In this document: positions 18,967 to 27,419 of the stretch, piece after piece
Layout: every line of letters starts with the position of its first letter
How positions within the stretch are numbered: position 1 is the stretch's first letter
Assembly: GCA_000435075.1 (NCBI GenBank)
Contig: FR890577.1
Coordinates: 1-64,000 of the forward strand
Length of the DNA: 64,000 nucleotides
From: Bacteroides sp. CAG:770
GTDB taxonomy: Bacteria; Bacteroidota; Bacteroidia; Bacteroidales; UBA932
Direction: 5' to 3'
Program-made: the position numbers and the translations under genes
The notes under the pieces: generated by a model
Told to the model about the DNA's origin: nothing
Database searches by the model: none
What the model saw: the letters and a program-made list of their open reading frames with translations, nothing else

Positions 18967-19348
18967 AGTTTATGGTTTTTCTCAGTTTCATCGCCAGAAA
19001 TGACGCAAATGGCTTTCCCGAAAGGAATTCAGCAGCTGAATTCATTGTGTATGAATCCTTTGTCAATGTCATGTCAAAGAGTGTCATTCCGAAATATGTA
19101 GTCCCGATTACTCTCACTGTATCAACAGACTCCTTCCTTGCCACCATCAGACCGGAGAGTTCCCTTCTCCCTGCTTTCAGTACGAAATCATAGCAGTTTT
19201 CAGGCATAGAGGCCTGATTTCCAGCAGATTCCGACATTGACAATTCCACTGTTTCTACCGCCTCGGAAATAAGCAGCCGAGGCATACAGGATCCCATTGT
19301 CAATGCTGCACTAGCGCACGTCAAAAACAGCAACAGGTATCGTCTCAT
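18959..19348 (-). CDS. Small lipoprotein of the polyene export block (DUF3261-like position)
   Basis: A 129-residue protein with a signal peptide ending TMGSC (Cys21), then a beta-rich domain (YDFVLKAGRRELSGLMVARK). I cannot assign a family from sequence, but a small lipoprotein of this size sits beside LolA-like proteins and MMPL exporters in aryl-polyene clusters (often DUF3261), and the placement fits. The start at 19348 is chosen because a longer frame (19393) lacks a proper signal sequence start. It overlaps the end of the LolA-like gene by 38 bases, which suggests translational coupling. Confidence 0.65.
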   Translation of the reverse strand: MRRYLLLFLTCASAALTMGSCMPRLLISEAVETVELSMSESAGNQASMPENCYDFVLKAGRRELSGLMVARKESVDTVRVIGTTYFGMTLFDMTLTKDSYTMNSAAEFLSGKPFASFLAMKLRKTINFD

Positions 19349-19955
19349 TGAATTTCTTTTCAGAAAAAACATATCCGGTATAGTCAGTTTCATTTTCGTA
19401 CATAACCAAGCGGTTCACTGAGTAGTCTTTTTTGTCCAAATATATTTCCATCTTGAAGATATAGTTCCTGACTGTCTGACTCTGAGGCGTTATGGTAATC
19501 AGAAAGTCAGACTTGGACTCCATGACTACAGTCTTGAATCCCGAGCCCATGGCACTGAGATTTCCAGTCATGCAGGCAGCTATAAGCGAACTCATCTGAT
19601 CCATCATAGGGTTTCCTTTGGCGCTTATGACATTGGCCTTGCCATTGCTGACCGTCTTTATCCTGTCACCGGCAATCGTAATGCGATATTTTGCAGGTGT
19701 CTGATAGTCAAGGCAGATGCTGTTCGGTTTCTGCCAGTAAAAGCGTCCCTCCGACTTCACGATGCGGCTGAAAACGCTGAGAAATTTTTCCTGGATGAAT
19801 TTCGTCTGAATCGAAGTAACAGCCGAAGTCCTGGTCATCAGTTCCTTACGGAATGCCTGCTCGTCTTTCACAGGTCCATATCCGGCGTTGTTGCCTGCCC
19901 TCATTGACGTTACCGCCATCAGGCACGACAACAGAAATATTGCGATTTTTCTCAT
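19311..19955 (-). CDS. LolA-like outer-membrane lipoprotein carrier
   Basis: A 214-residue periplasmic protein with a signal peptide (cleaved near residue 20) and a LolA/LolB-like unclosed barrel pattern: IQTKFIQEKFLSVFSRIVKSEGRFYWQKP, given in part, is the characteristic first segment (key FIQEKFL, GRFYWQKP), followed by YRITIAGDRIKT. Paralogues of LolA in aryl-polyene and flexirubin clusters are thought to carry the hydrophobic product across the periplasm. First gene of the export block; its promoter region is at about 20016-20058. Specific to the cluster rather than the housekeeping lolA, by context. Confidence 0.82.
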   Translation of the reverse strand: MRKIAIFLLSCLMAVTSMRAGNNAGYGPVKDEQAFRKELMTRTSAVTSIQTKFIQEKFLSVFSRIVKSEGRFYWQKPNSICLDYQTPAKYRITIAGDRIKTVSNGKANVISAKGNPMMDQMSSLIAACMTGNLSAMGSGFKTVVMESKSDFLITITPQSQTVRNYIFKMEIYLDKKDYSVNRLVMYENETDYTGYVFSEKKFNETIPVAVFDVR

Positions 19956-20015
19956 ATAGTCAATCTATTAAGTGCATGGACAGCAACCTGCTGGCTGGCA
20001 CTGGTTCTAAACTTA

Positions 20016-20058
20016 CAAATATAGTGAAACGGCACCAAAGAATAAAATTCATGGTGCC
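20016..20058 (-). promoter_or_regulatory. Promoter box and dyad upstream of the export block
   Basis: Read on the minus strand TATATTTG (20016-20023) is a -7 match, about 60 bases before the LolA-like start. Just upstream a perfect 7-base inverted repeat, GGCACCA (20031-20037) and TGGTGCC (20052-20058), covers the -33 region and could be an operator. It lies between this promoter and the divergent one for the PHP gene. Confidence 0.5.
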
Positions 20059-20086
20059 GAAATAAATCGGAAAAACGTTCATGTAT

Positions 20087-20117
20087 TTTGAGAGAAGTCA
20101 GTTTTGAGTTAACTTTG
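20087..20117 (+). promoter_or_regulatory. Promoter of the PHP gene
   Basis: TTTG (20087-20090) and TAACTTTG (20110-20117), 19 bases apart, form a near-ideal Bacteroidota promoter. The start near 20124 gives a leader of about 16 bases before the ATG at 20140. Confidence 0.75.
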
Positions 20118-20139
20118 CAGTTCGTAAAAACAATAAGCT

Positions 20140-20856
20140 ATGAAAATAGAGCTCGACGTTCACACTCATACAGTGGCCTCAGGCCACGCATACAGCACGA
20201 TTCAGGAAACCGCACAGGCTGCCGCTGAAAAAGGACTGAAAATATTGGGCATCACGGAACATGGCCCGAGTATTCCCGGCACATGCCACCCGCTGTATTT
20301 CAGGAACTTGCATTGTGTTCCACGCGAAATGTATGGTGTCCACCTGATGCTTGGTGCAGAGCTCAACATCCTAAATACAAAGGGAGACATTGACCTTGAC
20401 GAATTTCATTGGCGCATGCTCGACATCCGCATTGCCGGTATCCACAGCCTCTGCTGGGAAGGAGGCACGAAGGAGGAGAACACCGAAGGTGTTGTCAATG
20501 CCATGAGAAATCCTTTTGTCCAGATTATCAGCCACCCGGGAGACGGAGTTGCAGAACTGGATTTCGAAAGACTGGTCCAGGTCTCCAAAGAGACCCGTAC
20601 AATATTGGAAGTCAATAACCACACATTGGCTCCTGCCCGCCATAAGGCTTCATTTGCCGTGCCGAACAATCTGGAAATCCTTAGACTCGCCAAACAATAT
20701 GAAGTGCCAATCATTCTCGGCAGCGATGCACACGTTTCGACCATGGTAGCCAAGTATGATTATCTGGAGCCACTTCTGGCCGAGACAGAATTCCCTGAGG
20801 ATCTGATACTTAACACAAGCGCAGAACGCTTCCTGGAATATCTCAAGAAAATCTAG
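20140..20856 (+). CDS. PHP-domain phosphoesterase (YcdX-like)
   Basis: A 238-residue PHP hydrolase. Metal-site segments are visible in order: DVHTHTVASGHAYST (residues 4-18), GITEHGPSIPG, a Glu in LGAELN, ISHPGDG, and GSDAHVST near the end. This matches the trinuclear-metal YcdX branch, phosphatases acting on small phosphorylated compounds. It lies on the opposite strand between the two halves of the polyene cluster, with its own promoter, so a link to polyene synthesis is not shown. No terminator is obvious; a short CCTTG/CAAGG stem follows. Confidence 0.85.
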   Translation: MKIELDVHTHTVASGHAYSTIQETAQAAAEKGLKILGITEHGPSIPGTCHPLYFRNLHCVPREMYGVHLMLGAELNILNTKGDIDLDEFHWRMLDIRIAGIHSLCWEGGTKEENTEGVVNAMRNPFVQIISHPGDGVAELDFERLVQVSKETRTILEVNNHTLAPARHKASFAVPNNLEILRLAKQYEVPIILGSDAHVSTMVAKYDYLEPLLAETEFPEDLILNTSAERFLEYLKKI

Positions 20857-21052
20857 GGGAACTATATACGTGATGGCAACTAGAAGCCTTGTTTCAAGGA
20901 CAAACAATGCAGTGGCTTATAAGAAATAAGGGGCGAAATTCAGTAATAATGTAAATTGTTACGGATATTACAAACATTCTCCGTAACTTTTAACTCGAAT
21001 TTTTCTTTATTCTCAATAAGTCGTTGTACCTTTACACGCAAATAGGAGTAAC

Positions 21053-21637
21053 ATGGATAGAAGTACAATCATTGACATGCTACAACAGCGAGGCGGGTTC
21101 ATCACTACAGGCGAAGTGAAAAGCCGTGATGAATATGAACAGCTTCGCCGTGCGACAGAAGACGGAACGCTTGTGCGGCTTCGCAATGGTGTTTATGTGG
21201 AAATGTCAGCATTGGCAAATAACATGATAGATGTGGAACGTATAGTTCCGCATGGAGTGCTTTGCCTATACAGTGCTTTTGCTCATTATGGACTTTCCAC
21301 ACAAGTGCCTTCCGCTACTTGCATTGCCATTGAAGCCAAGCGAAAGGTGCGCTTGCCTGATTATCCTCCCATTGACCTCTATTATTGGAAAAAGGAGAAT
21401 TTGGAGTTTGGTATAATCAAAAAGTGCATATCGGGATATGACGTACTCATTACAGATATGGAGCGAACTGTCTGTGATGCTGTAAAGTATCGAAACAAGA
21501 TAGGACTTGACGTTTGCGGTGAAGTGATAGACAACTATCTCAAAAAAGAAAACCGCAATATATCGCTACTCCATGAATACGCACAAAAACTAAGGGTAAA
21601 AAACATATTGACAACATATTTGGAGACAAGACTATGA
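21053..21637 (+). CDS. AbiEi-type antitoxin / transcriptional regulator of a type IV TA system
   Basis: A 194-residue protein with an N-terminal winged helix (RGGFITTGEVKSRDEYEQLRR in part; key GGFITTGEV) followed by the AbiEi C-terminal domain (YSAFAHYGLS, then DMERTVCDAVKYRNKIG, the most typical block). AbiEi represses its own operon and counteracts the nucleotidyltransferase toxin AbiEii. Here the toxin gene, which should start in the ATGA overlap at 21634, stops after 15 codons. The gene may persist as a stand-alone regulator or as an orphan antitoxin. It lies between the two blocks of the polyene cluster, a likely insertion point. Confidence 0.82.
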   Translation: MDRSTIIDMLQQRGGFITTGEVKSRDEYEQLRRATEDGTLVRLRNGVYVEMSALANNMIDVERIVPHGVLCLYSAFAHYGLSTQVPSATCIAIEAKRKVRLPDYPPIDLYYWKKENLEFGIIKKCISGYDVLITDMERTVCDAVKYRNKIGLDVCGEVIDNYLKKENRNISLLHEYAQKLRVKNILTTYLETRL

Positions 21638-21681
21638 CAAAAAATATAGGGAAGTCCATCTCGGCAAAAAGTCTCAAATAA
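21634..21681 (+). pseudogene. Remnant of the AbiEii toxin gene (15 codons)
   Basis: In the ATGA overlap with the AbiEi stop a frame reads MTKNIGKSISAKSLK then TAA. Start position, overlap and the N-terminal pattern (MTKN, then S-I-x-A-K-x-L) match the beginning of AbiEii nucleotidyltransferase toxins, which normally run near 300 residues. Nothing of the rest is found downstream before the convergent TonB-C gene, so the toxin has been lost by deletion. Confidence 0.6.
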
Positions 21682-21698
21682 TGCCAACGTGTTTCTAA

Positions 21699-22355
21699 TC
21701 AATGCAATTTAAAAACATATGTAATAGTTCCTTGTTGGAGTAAAGGTGCTTCGTCATCGGAATTGAAGCGAGTTGCAAGTGCAGCTTTTCTGGCCGAACG
21801 CCATAGTTCGGAATTATTAACGGTAGTTCCCCCTGCCCCTGGTTCTACTTTTACGACGTCCCCATATTTGTCAACCCATATAGACACAACAACAGTCCCA
21901 GACTCTTTGACATTGTATTCCGGTTTTGCAATTGTCCCCACAACAGTTCGCCCTTCCAGAATGATACCGTTTGATGAAGAGACCTCTACCATTGGCGACA
22001 AATTGTTCTTGCACTCAAATTCGTATCCGGAATATACTATAAAAGACGTGCTGCCTATTTCATAATAGCTCAGATTTTCATTATCTTCCATCCGAAACCT
22101 AATCTCCGTGCATTTAAATTTAGGATCATATATCCCTTCTCTCGCGTCTTTGATATTGACCACTTGATCTCCAAACCGAAACGAAGTCGTACTTTTAACA
22201 ATGATATTGCACGGCCAGTTCTCTTTCCGTATGTCCGAATAATTATATTTGACGGACTGAATGACAAGAGTGTCAGACTGAACAGGAGGCTGTAATTGTC
22301 CATGGGCGACAACGCTTAAGCATAAAGCAACAATAACCAAATAAAACTTTTTCAT
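21699..22355 (-). CDS. Secreted TonB C-terminal-domain protein
   Basis: A 218-residue protein with a signal peptide (ends near VVAHGQ). The last 70 residues match the TonB C-terminal (energy-transducer) fold, with GTVVVSIWVDKYGDVVKVEPG and, at the end, TITYVFKL. There is no long Pro-rich stretch or N-terminal membrane anchor beyond the signal peptide, so it is unlikely to be the main TonB and more likely a periplasmic TonB-C module. An earlier ATG (22364) is possible. A -7 candidate TATTTTTG lies at 22388-22395 on the minus strand. It is on the same strand as the cluster but separated from it by more than 130 bases. Confidence 0.72.
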   Translation of the reverse strand: MKKFYLVIVALCLSVVAHGQLQPPVQSDTLVIQSVKYNYSDIRKENWPCNIIVKSTTSFRFGDQVVNIKDAREGIYDPKFKCTEIRFRMEDNENLSYYEIGSTSFIVYSGYEFECKNNLSPMVEVSSSNGIILEGRTVVGTIAKPEYNVKESGTVVVSIWVDKYGDVVKVEPGAGGTTVNNSELWRSARKAALATRFNSDDEAPLLQQGTITYVFKLH

Positions 22356-22502
22356 CTCATGCAAGTTTAATGTTCGATAGAATATCCCAAAAATAACTAA
22401 AATAATCTGTATTTTCGCTAAAGTCTCAAGGGCAAAGTGAAACCGGACTAAAGCCTATGGCGTCAGCTGTCTTTCCTCTTGGACAGGCCCATATGGAAAG
22501 AC

Positions 22503-23192
22503 TTACATAGGAAGCGGCATGTCATAATGGTAGCCGGCAGCGTCCAGAAGATCTAGCAGTCTGGAAACCAGTACTGATTCGCCCTGAAGACGGTCATGGA
22601 GAAGGATTACGGAACCTGGCTTAAGTTGGCGTATGATTCTGTCCAGAACCAGATTTCGCGATTTGTCATCCTGATGATAATCCCTTGTATCTAAACTGCG
22701 CACAGACCAGCCGACAGTTTCCAGGCCAAGTTTCTTGACCGCATAGGCTATTGTCGGATTCACGACTCCGAAAGGGGGACGGAAGAGGCGGACATCCCTA
22801 CCGGACAATCTGTCCAAGATAGACTTGCACTCAGCAATATCATTGACCATGAGCCTTTTGGAATAGAGAGGAAAGGTATTGGCATGGCTGAAAGTATGAA
22901 TTCCGACCGAGTGCCCCTCGGCCAGAATACGACCGACCAAAGGCTCCTGCCCAGTCACATTCTTGCCGATGATAAAGAACGTTGCCACTGCACCCCTAGC
23001 CTTGAGGACATCCAGAACAGCCTCAGTTTCAGCACCTGCCGGCCCGTCATCGAAGGTCAGATAGACGACCTTGTCGGCTGTTTTCGCACGGCAGAACGCC
23101 TTGAGATACACGCCTGATTTTATACTTGCAGACGCCCATACGAGGAATGCAAGAATCAGGATACAGGTCAATGTCAGAAGTACGGGGAACAT
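22503..23192 (-). CDS. Polysaccharide deacetylase-family protein (NodB homology)
   Basis: A 229-residue carbohydrate esterase family 4 protein with an N-terminal membrane anchor. Motif 1 reads LTFDDGPAG, motif 2 HTFSHAN (metal His), motif 3 RLFRPPFGVVN, and the end has ILLHDRLQG. Such enzymes remove N-acetyl groups from GlcNAc polymers, or formyl groups from lipid-linked sugars. It begins two bases after the chain-length-factor gene, so it belongs to the biosynthetic block of the polyene cluster; a role in trimming a sugar added by the cluster glycosyltransferase is an inference. Confidence 0.88.
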   Translation of the reverse strand: MFPVLLTLTCILILAFLVWASASIKSGVYLKAFCRAKTADKVVYLTFDDGPAGAETEAVLDVLKARGAVATFFIIGKNVTGQEPLVGRILAEGHSVGIHTFSHANTFPLYSKRLMVNDIAECKSILDRLSGRDVRLFRPPFGVVNPTIAYAVKKLGLETVGWSVRSLDTRDYHQDDKSRNLVLDRIIRQLKPGSVILLHDRLQGESVLVSRLLDLLDAAGYHYDMPLPM

Positions 23193-23194
23193 AA

Positions 23195-24073
23195 CTACTC
23201 CGCCTCCGCTCGCAAAAGAATCATCTGCCCATCGGCATTGACATCATCCTTCACGAGGATGCACGTTCCAGGATGGAGTGAAGCATTGGAAAGAAGGAAT
23301 CTGGACATTACTACCGGCATCATCGTCATGAATGCGCCAACTTCATGTATATAGCTGCTGCACAAGACATTGACAACTTGAGAAGCCGCACAGGCATTGA
23401 CAAAATCATTGACAGGGACTGATGATGGAGCGATTCCGAGGAGTCGGTATGAAGTAGTTTCAGGACGCACTCCCGACACTACAAACGAGCTCGCGCCCTC
23501 GCCCAACGGCATTGACTCATAGATTCCCATATAGCGTCTGAGCCGGTCAACTGTCTCGGTAACTTCATCGAAGGAGCCGACAAGGACAGACTTCGACGGG
23601 TCTTCGCAGAGCAACATTGACGCATCTGTCAATGCCGCTGACAATCCGGCCCCGCGCTGCACGTAAGTCATGTTGTATGCACGGATTTTTCTTATCAATG
23701 CTATATAACCTGAGGCTGTATTGAAGGTAGATTGCATGAAAGGCGACGGATTCAGAAGATCCGGCATATCCAGCATATTGTCAGCGAATGAGATAGTGTC
23801 CTTCATGAATCCCATTCCGGTAAATGTCACGATACCCGCAACATCAGATGAGTCAATGCCTTCCAGTGACTTGAGTCCGCAGCAGACAGCCATCTTCAGC
23901 AGTCGTCCCATCCTTCTTCGCAGATTGGCCTCCTTGATAACAGGCTTATAGTCAGGTTCTTCTGCCATTATCGGAGACTCTGGAGCATTGACGGAATCAT
24001 TTCCATTGCCGCTGATGACATTGAAAGAAGACAGCCAACAAGGGACAGGCGGTATGATAATTTGACTACACAT
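23195..24073 (-). CDS. Chain-length-factor-like ketosynthase domain protein
   Basis: A 292-residue protein of the truncated ketoacyl-synthase type (Ketoacyl-synt_2) found beside active ketosynthases in aryl-polyene and flexirubin clusters. The pattern includes GIVTFTGMGFMKDT, FMQSTFNTASGYIAL and GEGASSFVVSG, and the catalytic Cys and the two His of a working KS are absent. It probably forms a heterodimer with the neighbouring KS and sets chain length. The start at 24073 is chosen because it overlaps the KS stop by 8 bases; a start at 24106 is possible. It holds nine CATTGAC/GTCAATG heptamers in 880 bases. Confidence 0.8.
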   Translation of the reverse strand: MCSQIIIPPVPCWLSSFNVISGNGNDSVNAPESPIMAEEPDYKPVIKEANLRRRMGRLLKMAVCCGLKSLEGIDSSDVAGIVTFTGMGFMKDTISFADNMLDMPDLLNPSPFMQSTFNTASGYIALIRKIRAYNMTYVQRGAGLSAALTDASMLLCEDPSKSVLVGSFDEVTETVDRLRRYMGIYESMPLGEGASSFVVSGVRPETTSYRLLGIAPSSVPVNDFVNACAASQVVNVLCSSYIHEVGAFMTMMPVVMSRFLLSNASLHPGTCILVKDDVNADGQMILLRAEAE

Positions 24074-25280
24074 CTTCTGAAATGGTTGAAAATATGAGGG
24101 ATACACAATTGCCGCTGAAACCGAATGCGGAACTCAACACATGTCGCGGAGAGATTTCGCCTCCGTAATATGGAACGAGTCCGGTCTCAGGTATCGGAGT
24201 CACTTCACGGCAAGATTTCATGAAAGAGAAGTCATTGTCTGCCAATGCTTTACAGCACAATGCCGCTTCGATTCCTTCTGACGCGCCCAAAGTATGGCCG
24301 AAGTAAGGCTTCATGGAACTGAACGGAGGGACCTGGCCTCCGAATACGCGTAGCATCGCGTTGCTCTCCGCAAGGTCATTGATTTCGGTTCCTGTGCCAT
24401 GAGTATTGACAAAACCTATATCTGACGGGGTCAGACCGGCCTTTCCGATTGCAGAAGACATTGACAATCCCGGTCCTGTGCCTTCTGGTGTGCTTGCTGT
24501 CTGATGATAAGCCTCATTTGCATTGCCCCAGCCGGAAAGCCGGCACATCGCACCGTCACTGACTGTGGAAAGAACAAGATAACCGGCACCTTCGCCGAGA
24601 TTAAGCCCAGCACGCGAAGCATCGAAAGGACGACAGATTTCCGAGTCAAGGATACGGAGGGAATTGAAGCCGTTCAATGTAAAACTGCACAATGCATCTG
24701 TTCCGCCTGCTATCACAATGTCCGCAAGACCTGCCTCGATGAGACGTGCACCATACATGATGGCGTTACCCGCAGCAGAACATGCTGTACTGATGGTAGT
24801 TACAAATGAAAATTCAGGCAAAAGGCTTCTGCAGAACGCGGCCATGGCATCGGTCACAGCCCCGGGTGAATGCATGCGGAGGTAATCCAGATCCCCATCT
24901 TCAGGGTCCTGACGATGAGCTCTCCAGAATACCTCGCTGAGGTCCATTCCACCGACAGAAGTTCCGTTGATGAACGCAATGCGGGGACTGCCCCCGAACA
25001 AATGCCCGGATTTCACACTCTTCACGGCCTCGGACAATGCGCACAAGCCCAGCAGCGCTGTCCTGCTGATAATGATTTCCGATGCTATGCCAAGTTGCGA
25101 CTTAAGTTCAGCATCAGATGCAGACACCTCAGCCACAGGCAGTCCAAGAGAAGTTTCGAATCGCTTTGCCGCACCATGATGCAAGATGCCTGAAGACACA
25201 TAGTTCTTCACGCATCCTATCGAAGTTCCGGCAGCAGAAACGACTCCCGCGCCATTGACATATATCCTCCGCCCGGGCAT
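24066..25280 (-). CDS. Beta-ketoacyl-ACP synthase (elongating KS)
   Basis: A 404-residue FabF-type condensing enzyme with a full triad: Cys167 in STACSAAGN, His294 in VNTHGTGTEIND, and His329 in MKPYFGHTLGA. It extends an acyl chain with malonyl-ACP. It overlaps the chain-length-factor gene and begins one base after the ACP stop, so KS, factor and ACP are made together. By context it extends the aryl or acyl polyene chain. No ketoreductase, dehydratase or aryl-CoA ligase gene is seen in the window, so these steps must be encoded elsewhere. Confidence 0.92.
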   Translation of the reverse strand: MPGRRIYVNGAGVVSAAGTSIGCVKNYVSSGILHHGAAKRFETSLGLPVAEVSASDAELKSQLGIASEIIISRTALLGLCALSEAVKSVKSGHLFGGSPRIAFINGTSVGGMDLSEVFWRAHRQDPEDGDLDYLRMHSPGAVTDAMAAFCRSLLPEFSFVTTISTACSAAGNAIMYGARLIEAGLADIVIAGGTDALCSFTLNGFNSLRILDSEICRPFDASRAGLNLGEGAGYLVLSTVSDGAMCRLSGWGNANEAYHQTASTPEGTGPGLSMSSAIGKAGLTPSDIGFVNTHGTGTEINDLAESNAMLRVFGGQVPPFSSMKPYFGHTLGASEGIEAALCCKALADNDFSFMKSCREVTPIPETGLVPYYGGEISPRHVLSSAFGFSGNCVSLIFSTISEDV

Positions 25281-25281
25281 C

Positions 25282-25539
25282 TTACTTCCGGTTTGCCGTG
25301 ATATAGTCAGCCATTGTCTTGACCGAATGGAACACCTGCTTTCCCTCAGCAGGATTCTTCAGTTTGATGCCGTATTCCTTGTCCAGAAGAAGGATAATCT
25401 CCAGAGCATCAATAGAATCCAATCCCAGTCCTTCATCTCCGAAAAGAGGAGCCTCCGGATCGATGTCTTCTGATTTCACTTCTTCAAGGTTAAGCGCTTC
25501 AATGAGCTGCGCCTTCAGTTTTTCTATGAGTTCTTCCAT
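25282..25539 (-). CDS. Acyl carrier protein of the polyene cluster
   Basis: An 85-residue ACP with the phosphopantetheine site GLGLDSIDALE (Ser42). The start at 25539 gives the usual ACP length; an upstream in-frame extension to 25599 overlaps the previous gene and reads Cys/Arg-rich, unlike an ACP. A possible internal promoter box TAAATTTG (minus strand, 25604-25611) lies in the 3' end of the preceding gene. Confidence 0.93.
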   Translation of the reverse strand: MEELIEKLKAQLIEALNLEEVKSEDIDPEAPLFGDEGLGLDSIDALEIILLLDKEYGIKLKNPAEGKQVFHSVKTMADYITANRK

Positions 25540-25580
25540 TTTATTCCATTGTTTCAGTTCTTGCCGGCCACAGCAAGTTC

Positions 25581-27416
25581 TTACTCGCAAGCCGACCAAA
25601 GTTCAAATTTAGCGAAATATTCTCCATTCAGAAAATCAAGATGCCCGATGATGCAATATCGCAGGTCGGATGCCCCCGCCATCAATGAAGCATAATGTTT
25701 CAGATCCGACATTGTCCTGTCATCAGACCAGAACCACGTATTTTCCCCCTTGATATGATGCCTGATAGAGATTTCCCCTGCCGCGACATTCGGAAGCGTA
25801 TATACGAACACTGCCGGACTCGATGCCGCATCTCCTTCTTTGTCAATGATTTGCTGATGTTTCATATCAGTATCCAGGCAGCCGTACTTGCCGGACAGGA
25901 CCATTCCGCATTCCTCTTCGCCGAATTCTATCCCGTCCAGCAGCCAGGCAGCTGCTACATATCCGAGTTTGCACAAGTCGTCCATCTTGTAGAACTTCAT
26001 ATTGTTCTCCCCTCTCGACTTGAATGCTTCTCTTATGAAAGTTCCGAAATCGGCAGACTTATCCGTAAAAACTGCACTGTCATCGACAAGAACCTCTCCT
26101 GCATTGACCTCTACTGTCCTGAATCTCTGCATTTTGCGCGGACTGGCTTCGCGAAGACACGGTACCGGTCCCGCTTCAGGAGACGATGTGAGCAGGACTG
26201 CGGCATTGGTTCCGCCGAAACCGGATGCAGTCTTGAGACAATGATTGATTTTGCCGGCAGGGCTTGACAGGACCAAATTCTTCGTTATCAATCTGTTGGA
26301 TGCGCACACATTGAGAGGCACACTTACTCCGGACTGTTCATATCCCTTGGTCCCGGCGATTATGCCCTCCTGGATTTCCGCTGCCGCAATTATGGTTTCA
26401 ATGACACCGGACGCTCCCATCGTATGTCCGAAATAAGGCTTCAGACTCTGAACCGGAACAGCCTGGACTCCGGCAAGACAGGCGGCCTTGGACTCCATCT
26501 CGTCATTATATGCGGTAGCCGTTCCATGCATCTGCAGAAGGTCGATTCCGGCAGCATTGACCCCGGCCTCCTTCATTGCATTGCGCATGGCGAAAAACAG
26601 CCCGTCACCGGTCCTGGACGGCCCTGAAATATGATTCGCGTCGTCCGAAACCGAACCTCCGTCTATGCTCACATATCCCGATTCAGAATCCAGACCGCAA
26701 CTCCACATGACCGGATTCGATGTCAATGCAATTGCTCCGGCGGCTTCTCCGAGATTCAGTCCGCACCTGGATTCGTCATAAGGACGGCAGAAATCCGGAC
26801 TGAGTGATTTGAATGAAGCGAATCCGCTGGTAATGAAGCGGTTCTGCGTATCTGCCCCGACCACGATAACCATGTCATAATCCCCGACAAGCAACATTCT
26901 TCGCGCAGCCACTATGGCAGAAACGCCTGAAATACAAGCATTTGAGATTATGCGGATGTCGGACTCCTGGACTCCGGAAAACTCTGAAATGCATCTTGTC
27001 ATCGACGAAAACAGGACCTTGTCGTCATCTGACGGGATGAAAGGACCCGATCCGCAACGGCCTTCAAGAGCCGAGATATTGCCCTTGGCCGTGGCTACCA
27101 CGATACCGGTGCGACCATTTCCGAGAGCATTTTGCAGTTCCTGCGGAAGGCTCCGGATCAATGACTTGAGACAACCGCATGTAAGGATTTCGGTGCGGGT
27201 CAATGACATGGCTCGTTCCCCAAGGCGTTCTCTGACATTGACATATACCTCTTCCAGAATTATTCCGGCCATCAGGGCCGATTGGGTGACTCTGGAACCG
27301 GAAGTCCGTGCCACTCCTGTCTCACCTTTCAGAATGGCTGAGAAGTTCTTCCCGACGCCTTCGCCGAGCGGCGTAATCATCGATGTCCCGGCTATATATA
27401 CTTTTCCGTGAAACAT
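25581..27416 (-). CDS. Two-domain ketosynthase: KS fused to a KS-associated C-terminal domain
   Basis: A 611-residue protein. Residues 1 to about 412 form a ketoacyl synthase with a complete triad (Cys161 in SNACISGVS, His297 in MHGTATAYND, His331 in LKPYFGHTMGA). After a short linker, about 450-611 (KFYKMDDLCKLGYVAAAWLL, then VFVYTLPNVAAGEISIRH) matches the short ketosynthase-like proteins that stand as separate genes in flexirubin-type clusters. This part has no KS catalytic residues. The fusion suggests a fixed pairing of a priming or elongating KS with its partner. It starts 3 bases after the methyltransferase stop. Confidence 0.83.
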   Translation of the reverse strand: MFHGKVYIAGTSMITPLGEGVGKNFSAILKGETGVARTSGSRVTQSALMAGIILEEVYVNVRERLGERAMSLTRTEILTCGCLKSLIRSLPQELQNALGNGRTGIVVATAKGNISALEGRCGSGPFIPSDDDKVLFSSMTRCISEFSGVQESDIRIISNACISGVSAIVAARRMLLVGDYDMVIVVGADTQNRFITSGFASFKSLSPDFCRPYDESRCGLNLGEAAGAIALTSNPVMWSCGLDSESGYVSIDGGSVSDDANHISGPSRTGDGLFFAMRNAMKEAGVNAAGIDLLQMHGTATAYNDEMESKAACLAGVQAVPVQSLKPYFGHTMGASGVIETIIAAAEIQEGIIAGTKGYEQSGVSVPLNVCASNRLITKNLVLSSPAGKINHCLKTASGFGGTNAAVLLTSSPEAGPVPCLREASPRKMQRFRTVEVNAGEVLVDDSAVFTDKSADFGTFIREAFKSRGENNMKFYKMDDLCKLGYVAAAWLLDGIEFGEEECGMVLSGKYGCLDTDMKHQQIIDKEGDAASSPAVFVYTLPNVAAGEISIRHHIKGENTWFWSDDRTMSDLKHYASLMAGASDLRYCIIGHLDFLNGEYFAKFELWSACE

Positions 27417-27419
27417 ATT

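Noticed and set aside
22469..22502. Perfect 8-base inverted repeat after the deacetylase gene (GTCTTTCC/GGAAAGAC)
   Set aside because: No T run on the minus strand follows, so I do not call a terminator; it may be chance.
25604..25611. Internal promoter box TAAATTTG (minus strand) before the second ACP gene
   Set aside because: A -7 match without a -33 partner at usable spacing inside a tightly packed operon; kept only as a note in the ACP entry.
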